45,240 bases of DNA, taken from the NCBI GenBank assembly GCA_023437715.1, contig JAEZFK010000059.1:1-45240 (forward strand). Reading direction: 5' to 3'. A model generated the notes under the pieces. That model saw nothing but the letters and a program-made list of their open reading frames with translations. It was not told the DNA's origin and did not search any database. Below, one piece after another: positions 14,548 through 22,406 of the stretch (within the stretch, counting starts at the first letter, position 1; every line of letters begins with the position of its first letter). This stretch comes from Bacillota bacterium. Lineage in GTDB: Bacteria > Bacillota > Clostridia > Lachnospirales > Lachnospiraceae. The translations under genes and the position numbers were made by a program.

Positions 14548-15951
14548 ATGAGAAAAGCAATTTTTGCAAAATTTATCCAGATAATTCTGGTGGTTCTTAT
14601 TCTGTGCAGCTGCATTTTTTATGTTGCCTCCGGCAGCGCCCTGCTTAAAAATTCCAGAAAGGACATGCTGTACACCTTAAGGGTCATGGACCATGTAATG
14701 GACTATTCCGGGGACTTAGAAGCGGAAATCGATGACCTGCAGCAGGTATTAAGTGAAAATCACAGCCGTTTTACCATTATACGGCTGGATGGGACGGTCG
14801 TGGCTGATACGGAAAATGTATCCACGGCTTCTTTGGATAACCATTTAAACAGGGCGGAAGTGAGAGAAGCCCTGGCAAAGGGGGCAGGTGTTTCCAGGCG
14901 TTATTCGGAGACCTTAAAGGAAAACATGCTCTATGCCGCCATTCTCTCCGGGCAGTCCGATTATATTCTTCGGATGGCAATTCCTTATACGGGCATGAAA
15001 GAATACTTATTTCTGCTGCTGCCCGCCATTCTGCTCAGTTTTCTTGTAGCCATTCTGTATTCCGCATTTTCGGCGGATAACTTTGCCCAATCCATAACAA
15101 AGCCCCTGCAGGAACTTTCCCAGGAAATGTTAAAGGTAAACGGGGATTATGCAGATCTTTCCTTTGAAACCTACCAGTACCCGGAAATCAACATCATCGC
15201 GGAAACCATGACGAAAATGTCCGGGAATGTAAAGGAATATTTAAATCAGATTGAGCTTGAAAAACAGATACGCCAGGAATTTTTCAGCAACGCTTCCCAT
15301 GAACTGAAAACTCCCATCACCTCCATCCAGGGCTACGCGGAGCTTTTGGAAAGCGGGATCATTCAGGATGAAAGCCAGAAAAAGGACTTTCTGCTGCGGA
15401 TCAAAAAGGAAGCCGGAAATATGAATAACTTAATCAACGACATCCTGATGATTTCACGGCTTGAGACAAAGGAAGCGGAGGTGTTAAAAACCGATGTCCG
15501 CCTCTCCATTGTGCTGGATGATATTATTGAATCCTTAAAGCCTCTGGCTGCTTCCCACCAGGTTGTCATCCATACGGACTGCAAGCCTCTGTGCATTTAC
15601 GCCAACGGACAGCAGATGGCGGAGCTTTTGGGAAATCTCATCAGCAATGCGGTAAAATACAACAAGCCCGGAGGCCAGGTATGGGTCCGGGTGACGGAAG
15701 AGGATCAGAATGTGCTCATCCAGGTAAAGGATAACGGCATGGGAATTCCTCAGGAGTCTCTAAGCCGGATTTTTGAACGCTTTTACCGGGTGGAAAAAGG
15801 GCGGAGCAAGAAGCAGGGCGGCACCGGCCTGGGTCTTTCCATTGTCAAACATATCGTAAATTTCTATCACGGCTCCATAAACGTTCATTCCGAGCTGGAT
15901 GTTGGAACGGAATTTACTGTAAAGATTCCAATTCAGGAAAAGATGTGTTAA
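14548..15951 (+). CDS. phoR: PhoR-like sensor histidine kinase
   Basis: A 467-residue kinase. It has a membrane span at about residues 8-32, an extracytoplasmic Cache-like sensor at about 35-150 with the PhoR/WalK-type phrase RLDGTVVADTE, and a second span at about 153-175. A linker with possible HAMP follows. The H-box is NASHELKTPI with phospho-acceptor H251. The ATPase domain shows GNLISNAVKYNKPGG, DNGMGIP, FERFYRV and GGTGLGLSIVKHIV. It pairs with the regulator just upstream. No cytoplasmic PAS domain is obvious, unlike long PhoR proteins, so the signal could be envelope stress instead of phosphate. Confidence 0.92.
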   Translation: MRKAIFAKFIQIILVVLILCSCIFYVASGSALLKNSRKDMLYTLRVMDHVMDYSGDLEAEIDDLQQVLSENHSRFTIIRLDGTVVADTENVSTASLDNHLNRAEVREALAKGAGVSRRYSETLKENMLYAAILSGQSDYILRMAIPYTGMKEYLFLLLPAILLSFLVAILYSAFSADNFAQSITKPLQELSQEMLKVNGDYADLSFETYQYPEINIIAETMTKMSGNVKEYLNQIELEKQIRQEFFSNASHELKTPITSIQGYAELLESGIIQDESQKKDFLLRIKKEAGNMNNLINDILMISRLETKEAEVLKTDVRLSIVLDDIIESLKPLAASHQVVIHTDCKPLCIYANGQQMAELLGNLISNAVKYNKPGGQVWVRVTEEDQNVLIQVKDNGMGIPQESLSRIFERFYRVEKGRSKKQGGTGLGLSIVKHIVNFYHGSINVHSELDVGTEFTVKIPIQEKMC

Positions 15952-15954
15952 AAT
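15926..15954 (+). promoter_or_regulatory. probable promoter of the degV operon
   Basis: TTCCAA (15926-15931), a 17-base spacer and TAAAAT (15949-15954) with an extended TG at 15946-15947. It overlaps the end of the kinase gene. Transcription would begin near 15961, right at the start of a stem-loop. Confidence 0.5.
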
Positions 15955-16008
15955 GGTTACAGTTCAGCCATGCAGAATTATGGTGATGTCTGAACCGTAG
16001 CAAGTAAC
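15955..16008 (+). promoter_or_regulatory. structured leader upstream of degV
   Basis: Three nested arms can pair: GTTAC (15956-15960) with GTAAC (16004-16008), GTTCAG (15962-15967) with CTGAAC (15990-15995), and CCAT (15968-15971) with ATGG (15980-15983). Unpaired bases lie between them. It ends just before the AGGAG ribosome site of degV. It is not a terminator (no T tail) and matches no riboswitch I know. Confidence 0.45.
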
Positions 16009-16027
16009 TGACAGGAGAGATAAAAAT

Positions 16028-16915
16028 ATGGAAAGTTTTGTTTTAACATGCTGCTCTACCGCAGACATGCCGAAGGAATATTTTGTAAAGCGCCGGATTC
16101 CCTATGTATGCTTCCATTACACCATGGACGGCGTCACCTATCCCGATGATTTCGGGGAGAGCATCCCCTTTGACGAATTTTATGACCGGATCGCAAAGGG
16201 AGCCACGCCTGTGACCTCTCAGGTAAATGTAAATGAATACTGTGACTTTTTTGAACCGTTTTTAGAAGCCGGAAAGGATGTGCTTCATCTGACCCTTTCC
16301 TCCGGAATTTCAGGAACATATAATTCCGCCTGTGTGGCAAGAGAGGAGCTTCAGGCCCGCTATCCCCAGCGGAAGATCGTGGTTGTGGATTCCCTTGCGG
16401 CTGCTTCCGGCTACGGGCTTTTAGTTGACGCGGCTGCGGATCTGCGGGATAAGGGCGCTTCCTTTGAAGAGCTCCTGGAGTGGGTGGAAAACAACAAGCT
16501 CCGCATCCACCACTGGTTTTTCTCCACAGATCTGACAAGCTTTAAACGGGGAGGCAGGATTTCCGCCACCTCCGCCATGCTGGGTACGGTATTGAACATC
16601 TGTCCCCTTATGGACATAGATAACAGCGGGCACTTGATCCCCCGCCAGAAAATCCGTACAAAGAAAAAAGCCATCCAGGAAATCGTCAGGATGATGGAGC
16701 TTCATGCGGACGGCGGAAGGGAATATGACGGAAAATGCTTCATTTCCAATTCTGCCTGTGAAGAGGATGCAAAGGAAGTGGCGGCTCTTATTGAAGAGCG
16801 CTTTCCAAAGCTTAAGGGGAAAATACTGATAAACAGCATCGGCACGGTTATCGGCTCCCACACAGGCCCCGGCACAGTGGCCCTGTTTTTCCTTGGGGAT
16901 AAGAGAGAGGGCTAG
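16028..16915 (+). CDS. DegV family fatty-acid-binding protein
   Basis: A 295-residue DegV/FakB-like protein. Such proteins bind a single fatty acid and, with the FakA kinase, feed it into phospholipid synthesis. The two-domain layout is visible: the N-terminal region with TPVTSQVNVNEY near residue 58, the conserved LSSGISGTYNSA segment near 90, a VVDSLAAASGYGLL segment near 121, the FSTDLTSFKRGGRIS segment near 167 and the C-terminal GTVIGSHTGPGTVALFF motif (H near 280). The start follows AGGAGAG at 16012-16018. The Gx transporter gene begins 5 bases after its stop, so the two are co-transcribed. No fakA gene is in the window. Confidence 0.93.
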   Translation: MESFVLTCCSTADMPKEYFVKRRIPYVCFHYTMDGVTYPDDFGESIPFDEFYDRIAKGATPVTSQVNVNEYCDFFEPFLEAGKDVLHLTLSSGISGTYNSACVAREELQARYPQRKIVVVDSLAAASGYGLLVDAAADLRDKGASFEELLEWVENNKLRIHHWFFSTDLTSFKRGGRISATSAMLGTVLNICPLMDIDNSGHLIPRQKIRTKKKAIQEIVRMMELHADGGREYDGKCFISNSACEEDAKEVAALIEERFPKLKGKILINSIGTVIGSHTGPGTVALFFLGDKREG

Positions 16916-16920
16916 CCGTT

Positions 16921-17433
16921 ATGAGAACAAATAAACCGGCCCATATGGCGTCTTTATATGGGATGCTCATCGCATTGTCCTTTGTTCTCAGCTTTGTAGA
17001 AAGCCTGATCCCCATTTCCATGGGGATTCCCGGCGTGAAACTGGGACTGGCCAACCTTGTGACCGTGGTTGGCCTTTACACGGTAGGAATCAGAGGAACG
17101 GTGGTGATCTCCCTGCTTCGGATCGTATTGGTAGGCTTCACTTTCGGCAATCTGTTTGCCATGTTCTACAGTCTTGGGGGCTGGGGCTTAAGCCTTCTTT
17201 TTATGGTCCTGTGCAGAAAAAGAAAGTGGTTCGGAGCGACGGGAACCAGCATCCTTGGCGGCATATTCCATAATATCGGCCAGCTTTGCGTGGCTGCCTT
17301 TGTAGTCCAGCAGGCAGGCGTATTTTTCTACCTCCCCATGCTTCTTCTGGCCGGCACAGCCGCCGGTCTTGTTATTGGTATTTTGGGAGGAATGATTATT
17401 GGACGAATCAGTTTTTTTATAAAAAAGTTATAA
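16921..17433 (+). CDS. Gx transporter family membrane protein
   Basis: A 170-residue membrane protein with about five spans. It belongs to the family often labelled heptaprenyl diphosphate synthase component I or Gx transporter. The conserved stretch PGVKLGLANLVTVVGLY near residues 37-53 and FGNLFAMFYSLGG near 78-90 support this. Its fold resembles ECF S-components, so a small-molecule transport role is more likely than isoprenoid synthesis. In other Firmicutes it often sits beside a NusG-domain protein and a polyprenyl synthase gene; neither is here. It is linked to degV by a 5-base gap. Confidence 0.85.
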   Translation: MRTNKPAHMASLYGMLIALSFVLSFVESLIPISMGIPGVKLGLANLVTVVGLYTVGIRGTVVISLLRIVLVGFTFGNLFAMFYSLGGWGLSLLFMVLCRKRKWFGATGTSILGGIFHNIGQLCVAAFVVQQAGVFFYLPMLLLAGTAAGLVIGILGGMIIGRISFFIKKL

Positions 17434-17470
17434 TAAAAGATATTTCATCGAAAAACCGGAGGAACAGAGC

Positions 17471-18988
17471 ATGATTTACGAAGCAATTAAAAACCTGGTG
17501 CAATACGGGCTGGATACAGGACTTCTGGAGGAATCAGACCGTATTTACGCAGTCAACCAGATTCTGGAGGCAATGAATATGGACGAATACGAGGAACCGG
17601 AGAGCTCCGCGGAAGAAATTCGTCTTGAATCCGTCTTACAGGAGCTTTTGGATTACGCGAGCCAAACAGGCCTGATAGAAGAAGACAGCATTACATACCG
17701 CGACTTATTTGACACAAAGCTGATGAACTGCCTGATGCCCAGACCCAGCGAGATCGAGCGCCGTTTCTGGGACCTCTATCACAGCCAGTCCCCCCGGTCT
17801 GCCACAGACTATTACTATAAATTAAGCCAGGACTCCGACTATATCAGGCGTTACCGGATCAGTAAGGATATGCGCTGGATAACCCCTACAAAATACGGCG
17901 ACTTAGATATCACTGTAAACCTTTCCAAACCGGAAAAAGACCCCAAGGCCATTGCGGCAGCCAAGCTGGCAAAGCAGAGCGGCTATCCCAAGTGCCAGCT
18001 CTGTATGGAAAACGAAGGCTATGCGGGAAGGACCAACCATCCGGCCAGAAACAATCACAGAATCATACGCCTGGAAATCAATCACAGCCAGTGGGGATTC
18101 CAATATTCTCCTTATGTCTATTACAATGAGCACTGCATCGTATTCAACGGCCGGCACATTCCGATGAAAATAGAGCGGGAAACCTTTGTGAAGCTGTTTG
18201 ACTTTGTAAAGCTGTTCCCCCATTATTTTCTGGGCTCCAATGCAGATCTTCCCATTGTGGGTGGCTCCATTCTTTCCCATGACCATTTCCAGGGCGGAAA
18301 CTATGAGTTTGCCATGGCAAAAGCGCCGATGGAAGCCCGTTTCTGCATGGAAGGCTTTGAAAACGTAGAAGCCGGAATCGTAAAATGGCCTATGTCCGTC
18401 CTGCGTACCAGGAGCAAGAACCCGGAGGATTTAATTGAGCTTGGAACAAAAGTCCTTGATGCCTGGAGAACCTATACAGATGAAGCAGCTTTCATCTATG
18501 CGGAGACCGACGGAGAGCCTCATAACACCATCACCCCCATTGCCAGAATGAAAGATGGGATGTACGAGCTGGATCTGGTGCTGAGAAACAACATCACCAC
18601 AGAAGAATTTCCTCTGGGCGTTTACCATCCTCACCAGGAGCTTCACCACATCAAAAAAGAAAACATCGGCCTGATTGAGGTTATGGGACTTGCAGTCCTG
18701 CCATCCAGACTGAAGACAGAATTAAATCTCTTAGCCGACTGCATTGTAGAAGGCAAAAACATAAGGGAAAATGAAGATATAGAAAAGCATGGGGACTGGG
18801 CGGAGGCTTTCCTCAAAAAGTATGATAAAATCACCAGAGAAAACGTGGATGAAATTTTAAGAAATGAAGTCGGTATCGTATTCCAGCAGGTTTTAGAGGA
18901 TGCCGGAGTTTACAAATGCGACGAAGCGGGCCGGGAAGGCTTTCAGCGCTTTTTAAACAGCGTTGGCTTCACCCTCGTTTCCAAATAA
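17471..18988 (+). CDS. galT: UDP-glucose--hexose-1-phosphate uridylyltransferase, type 2
   Basis: A 505-residue GalT of the Firmicutes type-2 family. It moves UMP between UDP-glucose and galactose-1-phosphate in the Leloir pathway. The active-site histidine motif is SHDHFQGG at about residues 272-279. Other blocks are MNCLMPRPSEIERRFW near 77, KCQLCMENEGYAGR near 172 and LGVYHPHQELHHIKKENIGLIEVMG near 378-402 (shortened). Length fits the family. The start has GGAGG 9 bases ahead. No galK or galE lies next to it, which is unusual since these often cluster. A strong terminator follows. Confidence 0.95.
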   Translation: MIYEAIKNLVQYGLDTGLLEESDRIYAVNQILEAMNMDEYEEPESSAEEIRLESVLQELLDYASQTGLIEEDSITYRDLFDTKLMNCLMPRPSEIERRFWDLYHSQSPRSATDYYYKLSQDSDYIRRYRISKDMRWITPTKYGDLDITVNLSKPEKDPKAIAAAKLAKQSGYPKCQLCMENEGYAGRTNHPARNNHRIIRLEINHSQWGFQYSPYVYYNEHCIVFNGRHIPMKIERETFVKLFDFVKLFPHYFLGSNADLPIVGGSILSHDHFQGGNYEFAMAKAPMEARFCMEGFENVEAGIVKWPMSVLRTRSKNPEDLIELGTKVLDAWRTYTDEAAFIYAETDGEPHNTITPIARMKDGMYELDLVLRNNITTEEFPLGVYHPHQELHHIKKENIGLIEVMGLAVLPSRLKTELNLLADCIVEGKNIRENEDIEKHGDWAEAFLKKYDKITRENVDEILRNEVGIVFQQVLEDAGVYKCDEAGREGFQRFLNSVGFTLVSK

Positions 18989-19046
18989 AAACTCCTCAAA
19001 ACATATTTTGACCAAATGTGCTGTATTCTGGGAGGATTCAATCAGT

Positions 19047-19078
19047 AAAACCGGAGAAATGAAGTTCTCCGGTTTTTT
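19047..19078 (+). terminator. rho-independent terminator of galT
   Basis: AAAACCGGAGAA (19047-19058) and TTCTCCGGTTTT (19065-19076) form a perfect 12-bp stem around a 6-base loop and run into more T. Confidence 0.95.
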
Positions 19079-19130
19079 GCATAATAAACAAGATGAATGA
19101 TTGATAAAATAGTGCAATTATGACAAAAGT

Positions 19131-19168
19131 TTACTTTAACGAGTTAAAAATTCAAATTTTTAAAGTAA
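19131..19168. promoter_or_regulatory. AT-rich inverted repeat upstream of the ABC importer promoter
   Basis: TTACTTTAA (19131-19139) is repeated inverted as TTAAAGTAA (19160-19168). Between them lies a second dyad, TTAAAAATT-CA-AATTTTTAA. The set ends 5 bases before the -35 hexamer, a usual place for an operator or an UP-like element. Confidence 0.5.
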
Positions 19169-19173
19169 TAAAA

Positions 19174-19202
19174 TTGACGAAGGGTATTTTTTGTAGTATG
19201 AT
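19174..19202 (+). promoter_or_regulatory. promoter of the TrpXYZ-like ABC importer operon
   Basis: TTGACG (19174-19179), a 17-base spacer and TATGAT (19197-19202). This is about 55 bases before the first start codon. Confidence 0.8.
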
Positions 19203-19255
19203 ACGAATTAAGTCCGACACAAGACTAGCTTTAAAAAGGAAGAGGAGAGAAGATT

Positions 19256-20302
19256 ATGAAAAAGTCAGCGAAAGTATTATCATTGATTCTCGCCGGAGTC
19301 ATGGCCATGGCCTTATCGGCATGCGGCAGCAAGCCGGCAGAAACCACCGCAGCAGCGGAGACCACTACGGCAGCGGCAACAACGGCGGCAGAGACAACAG
19401 CCGGGGGAGAGTCCACGGCAGCAAAGACGGCAGACGGAAAGCAGTTTAAGATCGGTGTTCTTCAGCTGGTACAGCATACAGCCCTTGATGCATCCAATAA
19501 GGGCTTTATCGCAGCCCTTGACGATGCAGGACTTAACTATACCGTGGATCAGCAGAACGCATCCGGCGACCAGCCAACCTGCCAGACCATTGCCAGCAAG
19601 CTGGTCAATGACGGGGATGATTTAATTCTCGCCATCGCAACACCTGCAGCTCAGGCAGTAGCAGGCGCAACAACCGATATTCCCGTTCTGGTAACAGCTG
19701 TTACGGATCCGGCGGCATCGGACCTGGTTCAGGCCAATGACAATCCAGGGGGGAATGTAAGCGGTACCTCTGATTTAACTCCTGTCAAGGAGCAGATCGA
19801 TTTATTAAAGCAGATTCTTCCGGATGCAAAGACCGTAGGCATTCTTTACTGCTCCGCAGAATCCAATTCCGAGATCCAGGCAGCTATGGCCAAAGAAGCC
19901 ATTGAGGCGGCAGGCATGAAAGCCGTTGATTACACAGTATCCAATTCCAATGAGATTCAGACAGTGGTTACCTCCATGGTGGGCAAGGTAGACGCTATTT
20001 ATGCTCCTACGGATAACACCGTTGCGGCAGGCATGGCAACCGTTGCCATGGTAGCCAATGAAAACGGCATTCCTACCATTTGCGGTGAAGAGGGTATGGT
20101 AAAGGCCGGCGGTCTTGCTACTTACGGTATTGACTATTACGAGCTGGGTTACTTAACCGGCCAGCAGGCAGTAAAGATTTTAAAAGACGGTGCGGATATT
20201 TCCACAATGCCTATTGAATATCTTCCAAAGGATAAGTGCAAGCTTACAGTAAACGAAGAGACAGCAAAGACACTGGGTATCGACGTATCCGGCCTTAAAT
20301 AA
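19256..20302 (+). CDS. ABC importer substrate-binding lipoprotein (TrpX-like)
   Basis: A 348-residue lipoprotein. The signal peptide has a lipobox ending LSAC with the lipidated cysteine at C23. A Thr/Ala/Glu-rich linker covers about residues 27-60. The binding domain is of the ABC_sub_bind class, with IGVLQLVQHTALDA near 67, DIPVLVTAVTDPAASDLV near 140, GVSDLTPVKEQ-like text (actually GTSDLTPVKEQ) near 165 and YAPTDNTVAAGM near 245. This class serves importers of aromatic amino acids or unknown small molecules. The start has GGAGAG 8 bases ahead. Permease and ATPase genes follow after two intergenic hairpins. Confidence 0.92.
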   Translation: MKKSAKVLSLILAGVMAMALSACGSKPAETTAAAETTTAAATTAAETTAGGESTAAKTADGKQFKIGVLQLVQHTALDASNKGFIAALDDAGLNYTVDQQNASGDQPTCQTIASKLVNDGDDLILAIATPAAQAVAGATTDIPVLVTAVTDPAASDLVQANDNPGGNVSGTSDLTPVKEQIDLLKQILPDAKTVGILYCSAESNSEIQAAMAKEAIEAAGMKAVDYTVSNSNEIQTVVTSMVGKVDAIYAPTDNTVAAGMATVAMVANENGIPTICGEEGMVKAGGLATYGIDYYELGYLTGQQAVKILKDGADISTMPIEYLPKDKCKLTVNEETAKTLGIDVSGLK

Positions 20303-20325
20303 AGCAAGCAGTTCTAAACAGGAAA

Positions 20326-20411
20326 GCAGGCGGAGTCCATGTTACTGGCCCGCCTGTTTGCCCATAGATGCTTTACATAAAGGATGATTCATCATTTTTT
20401 ATGTAAGGCAT
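20326..20411 (+). promoter_or_regulatory. two intercistronic hairpins between the lipoprotein and permease genes
   Basis: CAGGCGG pairs with CCGCCTG (about 20327-20357) and is followed by TTTG. A second, longer hairpin joins ATGCTTTACATAAA (20368-20381) to TTTATGTAAGGCAT (20398-20411). Such elements often stabilise the upstream message or end part of the transcripts, so that more binding protein than permease is made. Confidence 0.65.
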
Positions 20412-20451
20412 TTATACCGGTAAAAAGAGAAAATACGTGGAGGAATGATTG

Positions 20452-21366
20452 ATGAACGGTTTAGTTATATCTCTTCAGGATGCGGTTGTTCAGGGCGTTC
20501 TGTGGGGGATTATGGTATTAGGTGTCTATATCACCTATAAATTGTTGAATATTGCGGATCTGACTGTGGACGGAAGCTTTGCTCTGGGCGGCTGCGTGTG
20601 TGCGGTTATGATCCTAAACTTTAAAATGGATCCCTGGGTGGCTCTGGTAGTGGCCGCTCTGGCGGGAATGGCGGCAGGAGCAATAACAGGATTGTTACAT
20701 ACCGTCTTTGAAATACCTGCGATTCTGGCAGGTATTCTGACCCAGATCGGGCTATGGTCCATCAATTTAAGGATCATGGGTGGAAAGAGCAATGTCCCTC
20801 TGCTGAAAACAGACACCATCATGTCAAGGTTCATAGATTTAACCGGCTTAAGCAAGCAGATCTCCGCCCTGATAATCGGAATCGGGTTTGCAGTTGTCAT
20901 GATCGTTCTGCTTTACTGGTTTTTCGGCACAGAAGTGGGCAGCGCCATGCGCGCCACGGGCAACAATGAGTCCATGATCCGGGCCCAGGGAGTCAACACC
21001 AACTGGACCAAGCTTCTGGCCCTCACCTTGAGCAACGGTCTTGTGGGAATTTCCGGCGGACTGGTCTGCCAGAGCCAGAAATATTCGGATATCGGAATGG
21101 GAACCGGCGCCATTGTTATCGGCCTGGCTGCCATCGTCATCGGAGATGTGCTGATGGGAAAACTCCGTTCTTTCGGAAGTAGACTGACTTCTGCGGTGGT
21201 AGGTTCCGTGATTTATTTTGTGATCCGTGCCGTGGTCTTAAGAATGGGTATGGATGCCAATGATATGAAGCTCTTATCGGCTGCCATCGTGGCAATCGCC
21301 CTCTGTGTGCCTGTTATGGTAAATAAATGGAGGATCAAAAAATCCTATACCGAGGGGGGAGAATAA
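20452..21366 (+). CDS. ABC importer permease (TrpY-like)
   Basis: A 304-residue membrane protein with about eight spans, of the branched-chain-type permease fold used with ABC_sub_bind lipoproteins. Family text includes LLNIADLTVDGSFALGG near residue 28, ILAGILTQIGLWSINLRIMG near 91 and AMRATGNNESMIRAQGVNT near 163. The start is ATG at 20452, 7 bases after TGGAGGA; a TTG one codon upstream is less likely. The ATPase gene begins 2 bases after its stop. It transports the substrate caught by the upstream lipoprotein; identity unknown. Confidence 0.93.
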   Translation: MNGLVISLQDAVVQGVLWGIMVLGVYITYKLLNIADLTVDGSFALGGCVCAVMILNFKMDPWVALVVAALAGMAAGAITGLLHTVFEIPAILAGILTQIGLWSINLRIMGGKSNVPLLKTDTIMSRFIDLTGLSKQISALIIGIGFAVVMIVLLYWFFGTEVGSAMRATGNNESMIRAQGVNTNWTKLLALTLSNGLVGISGGLVCQSQKYSDIGMGTGAIVIGLAAIVIGDVLMGKLRSFGSRLTSAVVGSVIYFVIRAVVLRMGMDANDMKLLSAAIVAIALCVPVMVNKWRIKKSYTEGGE

Positions 21367-21368
21367 CT

Positions 21369-22166
21369 GTGCTGGATATTAAGAATGTGAGAAAGACTTT
21401 TAATAAGAATACCATTAATGAGAAAAAGGCCCTGTGCGGCATTGATCTTCACCTGAATGAAGGGGATTTCGTTACGGTAATCGGAGGAAACGGGGCCGGA
21501 AAGTCCACCATGCTGAATATGATCGCCGGTGTATACCCCATTGATTCCGGAAAAATTGAGATTGACGGAATCAATATCTCGAGAGATCCTGAATATAAAC
21601 GGGCGAAGTATATCGGAAGAGTGTTCCAGGACCCAATGATGGGAACTGCGGCCGATATGGAAATTCAGGAAAACATGGCTCTGGCTTTCCGCCGGGGAAG
21701 AAGCAGAGGGCTCGCCTGGGGAATCAAGACCCATGAAAAGACTTATTACCACAATGCTCTGATGAAGCTGGGTCTGGGACTTCAGGACCGGATGACCAAT
21801 AAGGTTGGACTTCTTTCGGGAGGTCAGAGGCAGGCCCTTACTCTGCTGATGGCAACCCTGCAAAAGCCCAAGCTGCTGCTCTTAGATGAGCACACGGCAG
21901 CCCTTGATCCCAAGACAGCAAGAAAGGTTTTGGAGATCACCCAGGAGATCGTGAAGGAGCAGAACCTGACCACCCTGATGATCACCCACAACATGAAGGA
22001 TGCCATCCAGATCGGCAACCGGCTGGTCATGATGCACGAAGGCAGGATCATTTATGATGTGTCAGGGAAAGAAAAAATGAATCTGGAAGTAGAGGACCTT
22101 CTAAAAAAGTTTGAAGAGGCCAGCGGTGAGGAGTTTTCCAACGACCGTATGATACTTGCAAAATAA
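21369..22166 (+). CDS. ABC importer ATPase (TrpZ-like)
   Basis: A 265-residue ABC ATPase. Walker A is GGNGAGKST, the Q-loop VFQDPMMGT, the signature LLSGGQRQ, Walker B LLLLDEHTAALDP, and the switch His lies in MITHNMKDA. DEHTAALDP, with His in place of the more common Pro, is typical of this family. The start is GTG at 21369, which has GAGGGGGGA 8 bases ahead and gives MLDIKNVRKTF. A longer frame begins inside the permease gene. It energises the importer with the two upstream genes. A terminator follows. Confidence 0.94.
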   Translation: MLDIKNVRKTFNKNTINEKKALCGIDLHLNEGDFVTVIGGNGAGKSTMLNMIAGVYPIDSGKIEIDGINISRDPEYKRAKYIGRVFQDPMMGTAADMEIQENMALAFRRGRSRGLAWGIKTHEKTYYHNALMKLGLGLQDRMTNKVGLLSGGQRQALTLLMATLQKPKLLLLDEHTAALDPKTARKVLEITQEIVKEQNLTTLMITHNMKDAIQIGNRLVMMHEGRIIYDVSGKEKMNLEVEDLLKKFEEASGEEFSNDRMILAK

Positions 22167-22181
22167 AAGGGATAAGTCATG

Positions 22182-22221
22182 GAACCGGATGGTGCAGAGC
22201 GCGCGTTTCCGGTTCTGTTTT
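22182..22221 (+). terminator. terminator of the ABC importer operon
   Basis: GAACCGGA (22182-22189) pairs with TCCGGTTC (22208-22215), and a T-rich tail (TGTTTTTA) follows. Confidence 0.85.
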
Positions 22222-22290
22222 TATTTCTTTTTCAGAAAATGTCTCATTATTTTAATATATTGCCCTTTGCCCGTAACATAATCTTAATAA

Positions 22291-22318
22291 TTTTTTGCGG
22301 CCCAGATATCGCAAAAAA
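22291..22318. repeat. 9-bp inverted repeat at the promoter of the SH3-NlpC gene
   Basis: TTTTTTGCG (22291-22299) and CGCAAAAAA (22310-22318) with a 10-base spacer. The right arm covers the -35 position of the downstream promoter. As RNA it would not be a terminator, because the T run is in the 5' arm. Confidence 0.55.
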
Positions 22319-22328
22319 TGACAGATTA

Positions 22329-22337
22329 TGCTATACT
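22329..22337 (+). promoter_or_regulatory. extended -10 promoter of the SH3-NlpC hydrolase
   Basis: TG-C-TATACT at 22329-22337. The -35 place (TCGCAA) is moderate and lies in the inverted repeat at 22291-22318. The start codon is 69 bases further on. Confidence 0.55.
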
Positions 22338-22406
22338 ATTGCATATAGGCCCATAGTATGAATCGGTTTTCCGACAAAATATATGACGGTGGAGAGAAAG
22401 TACAGA

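Noticed and set aside
15955..16027. Possible tRNA or T-box between phoR and degV
   Set aside because: No acceptor-stem pairing with CCA, no T-loop GGTTCAA-type sequence and no T-box TGGNACC-like bulge; only simple nested stems.
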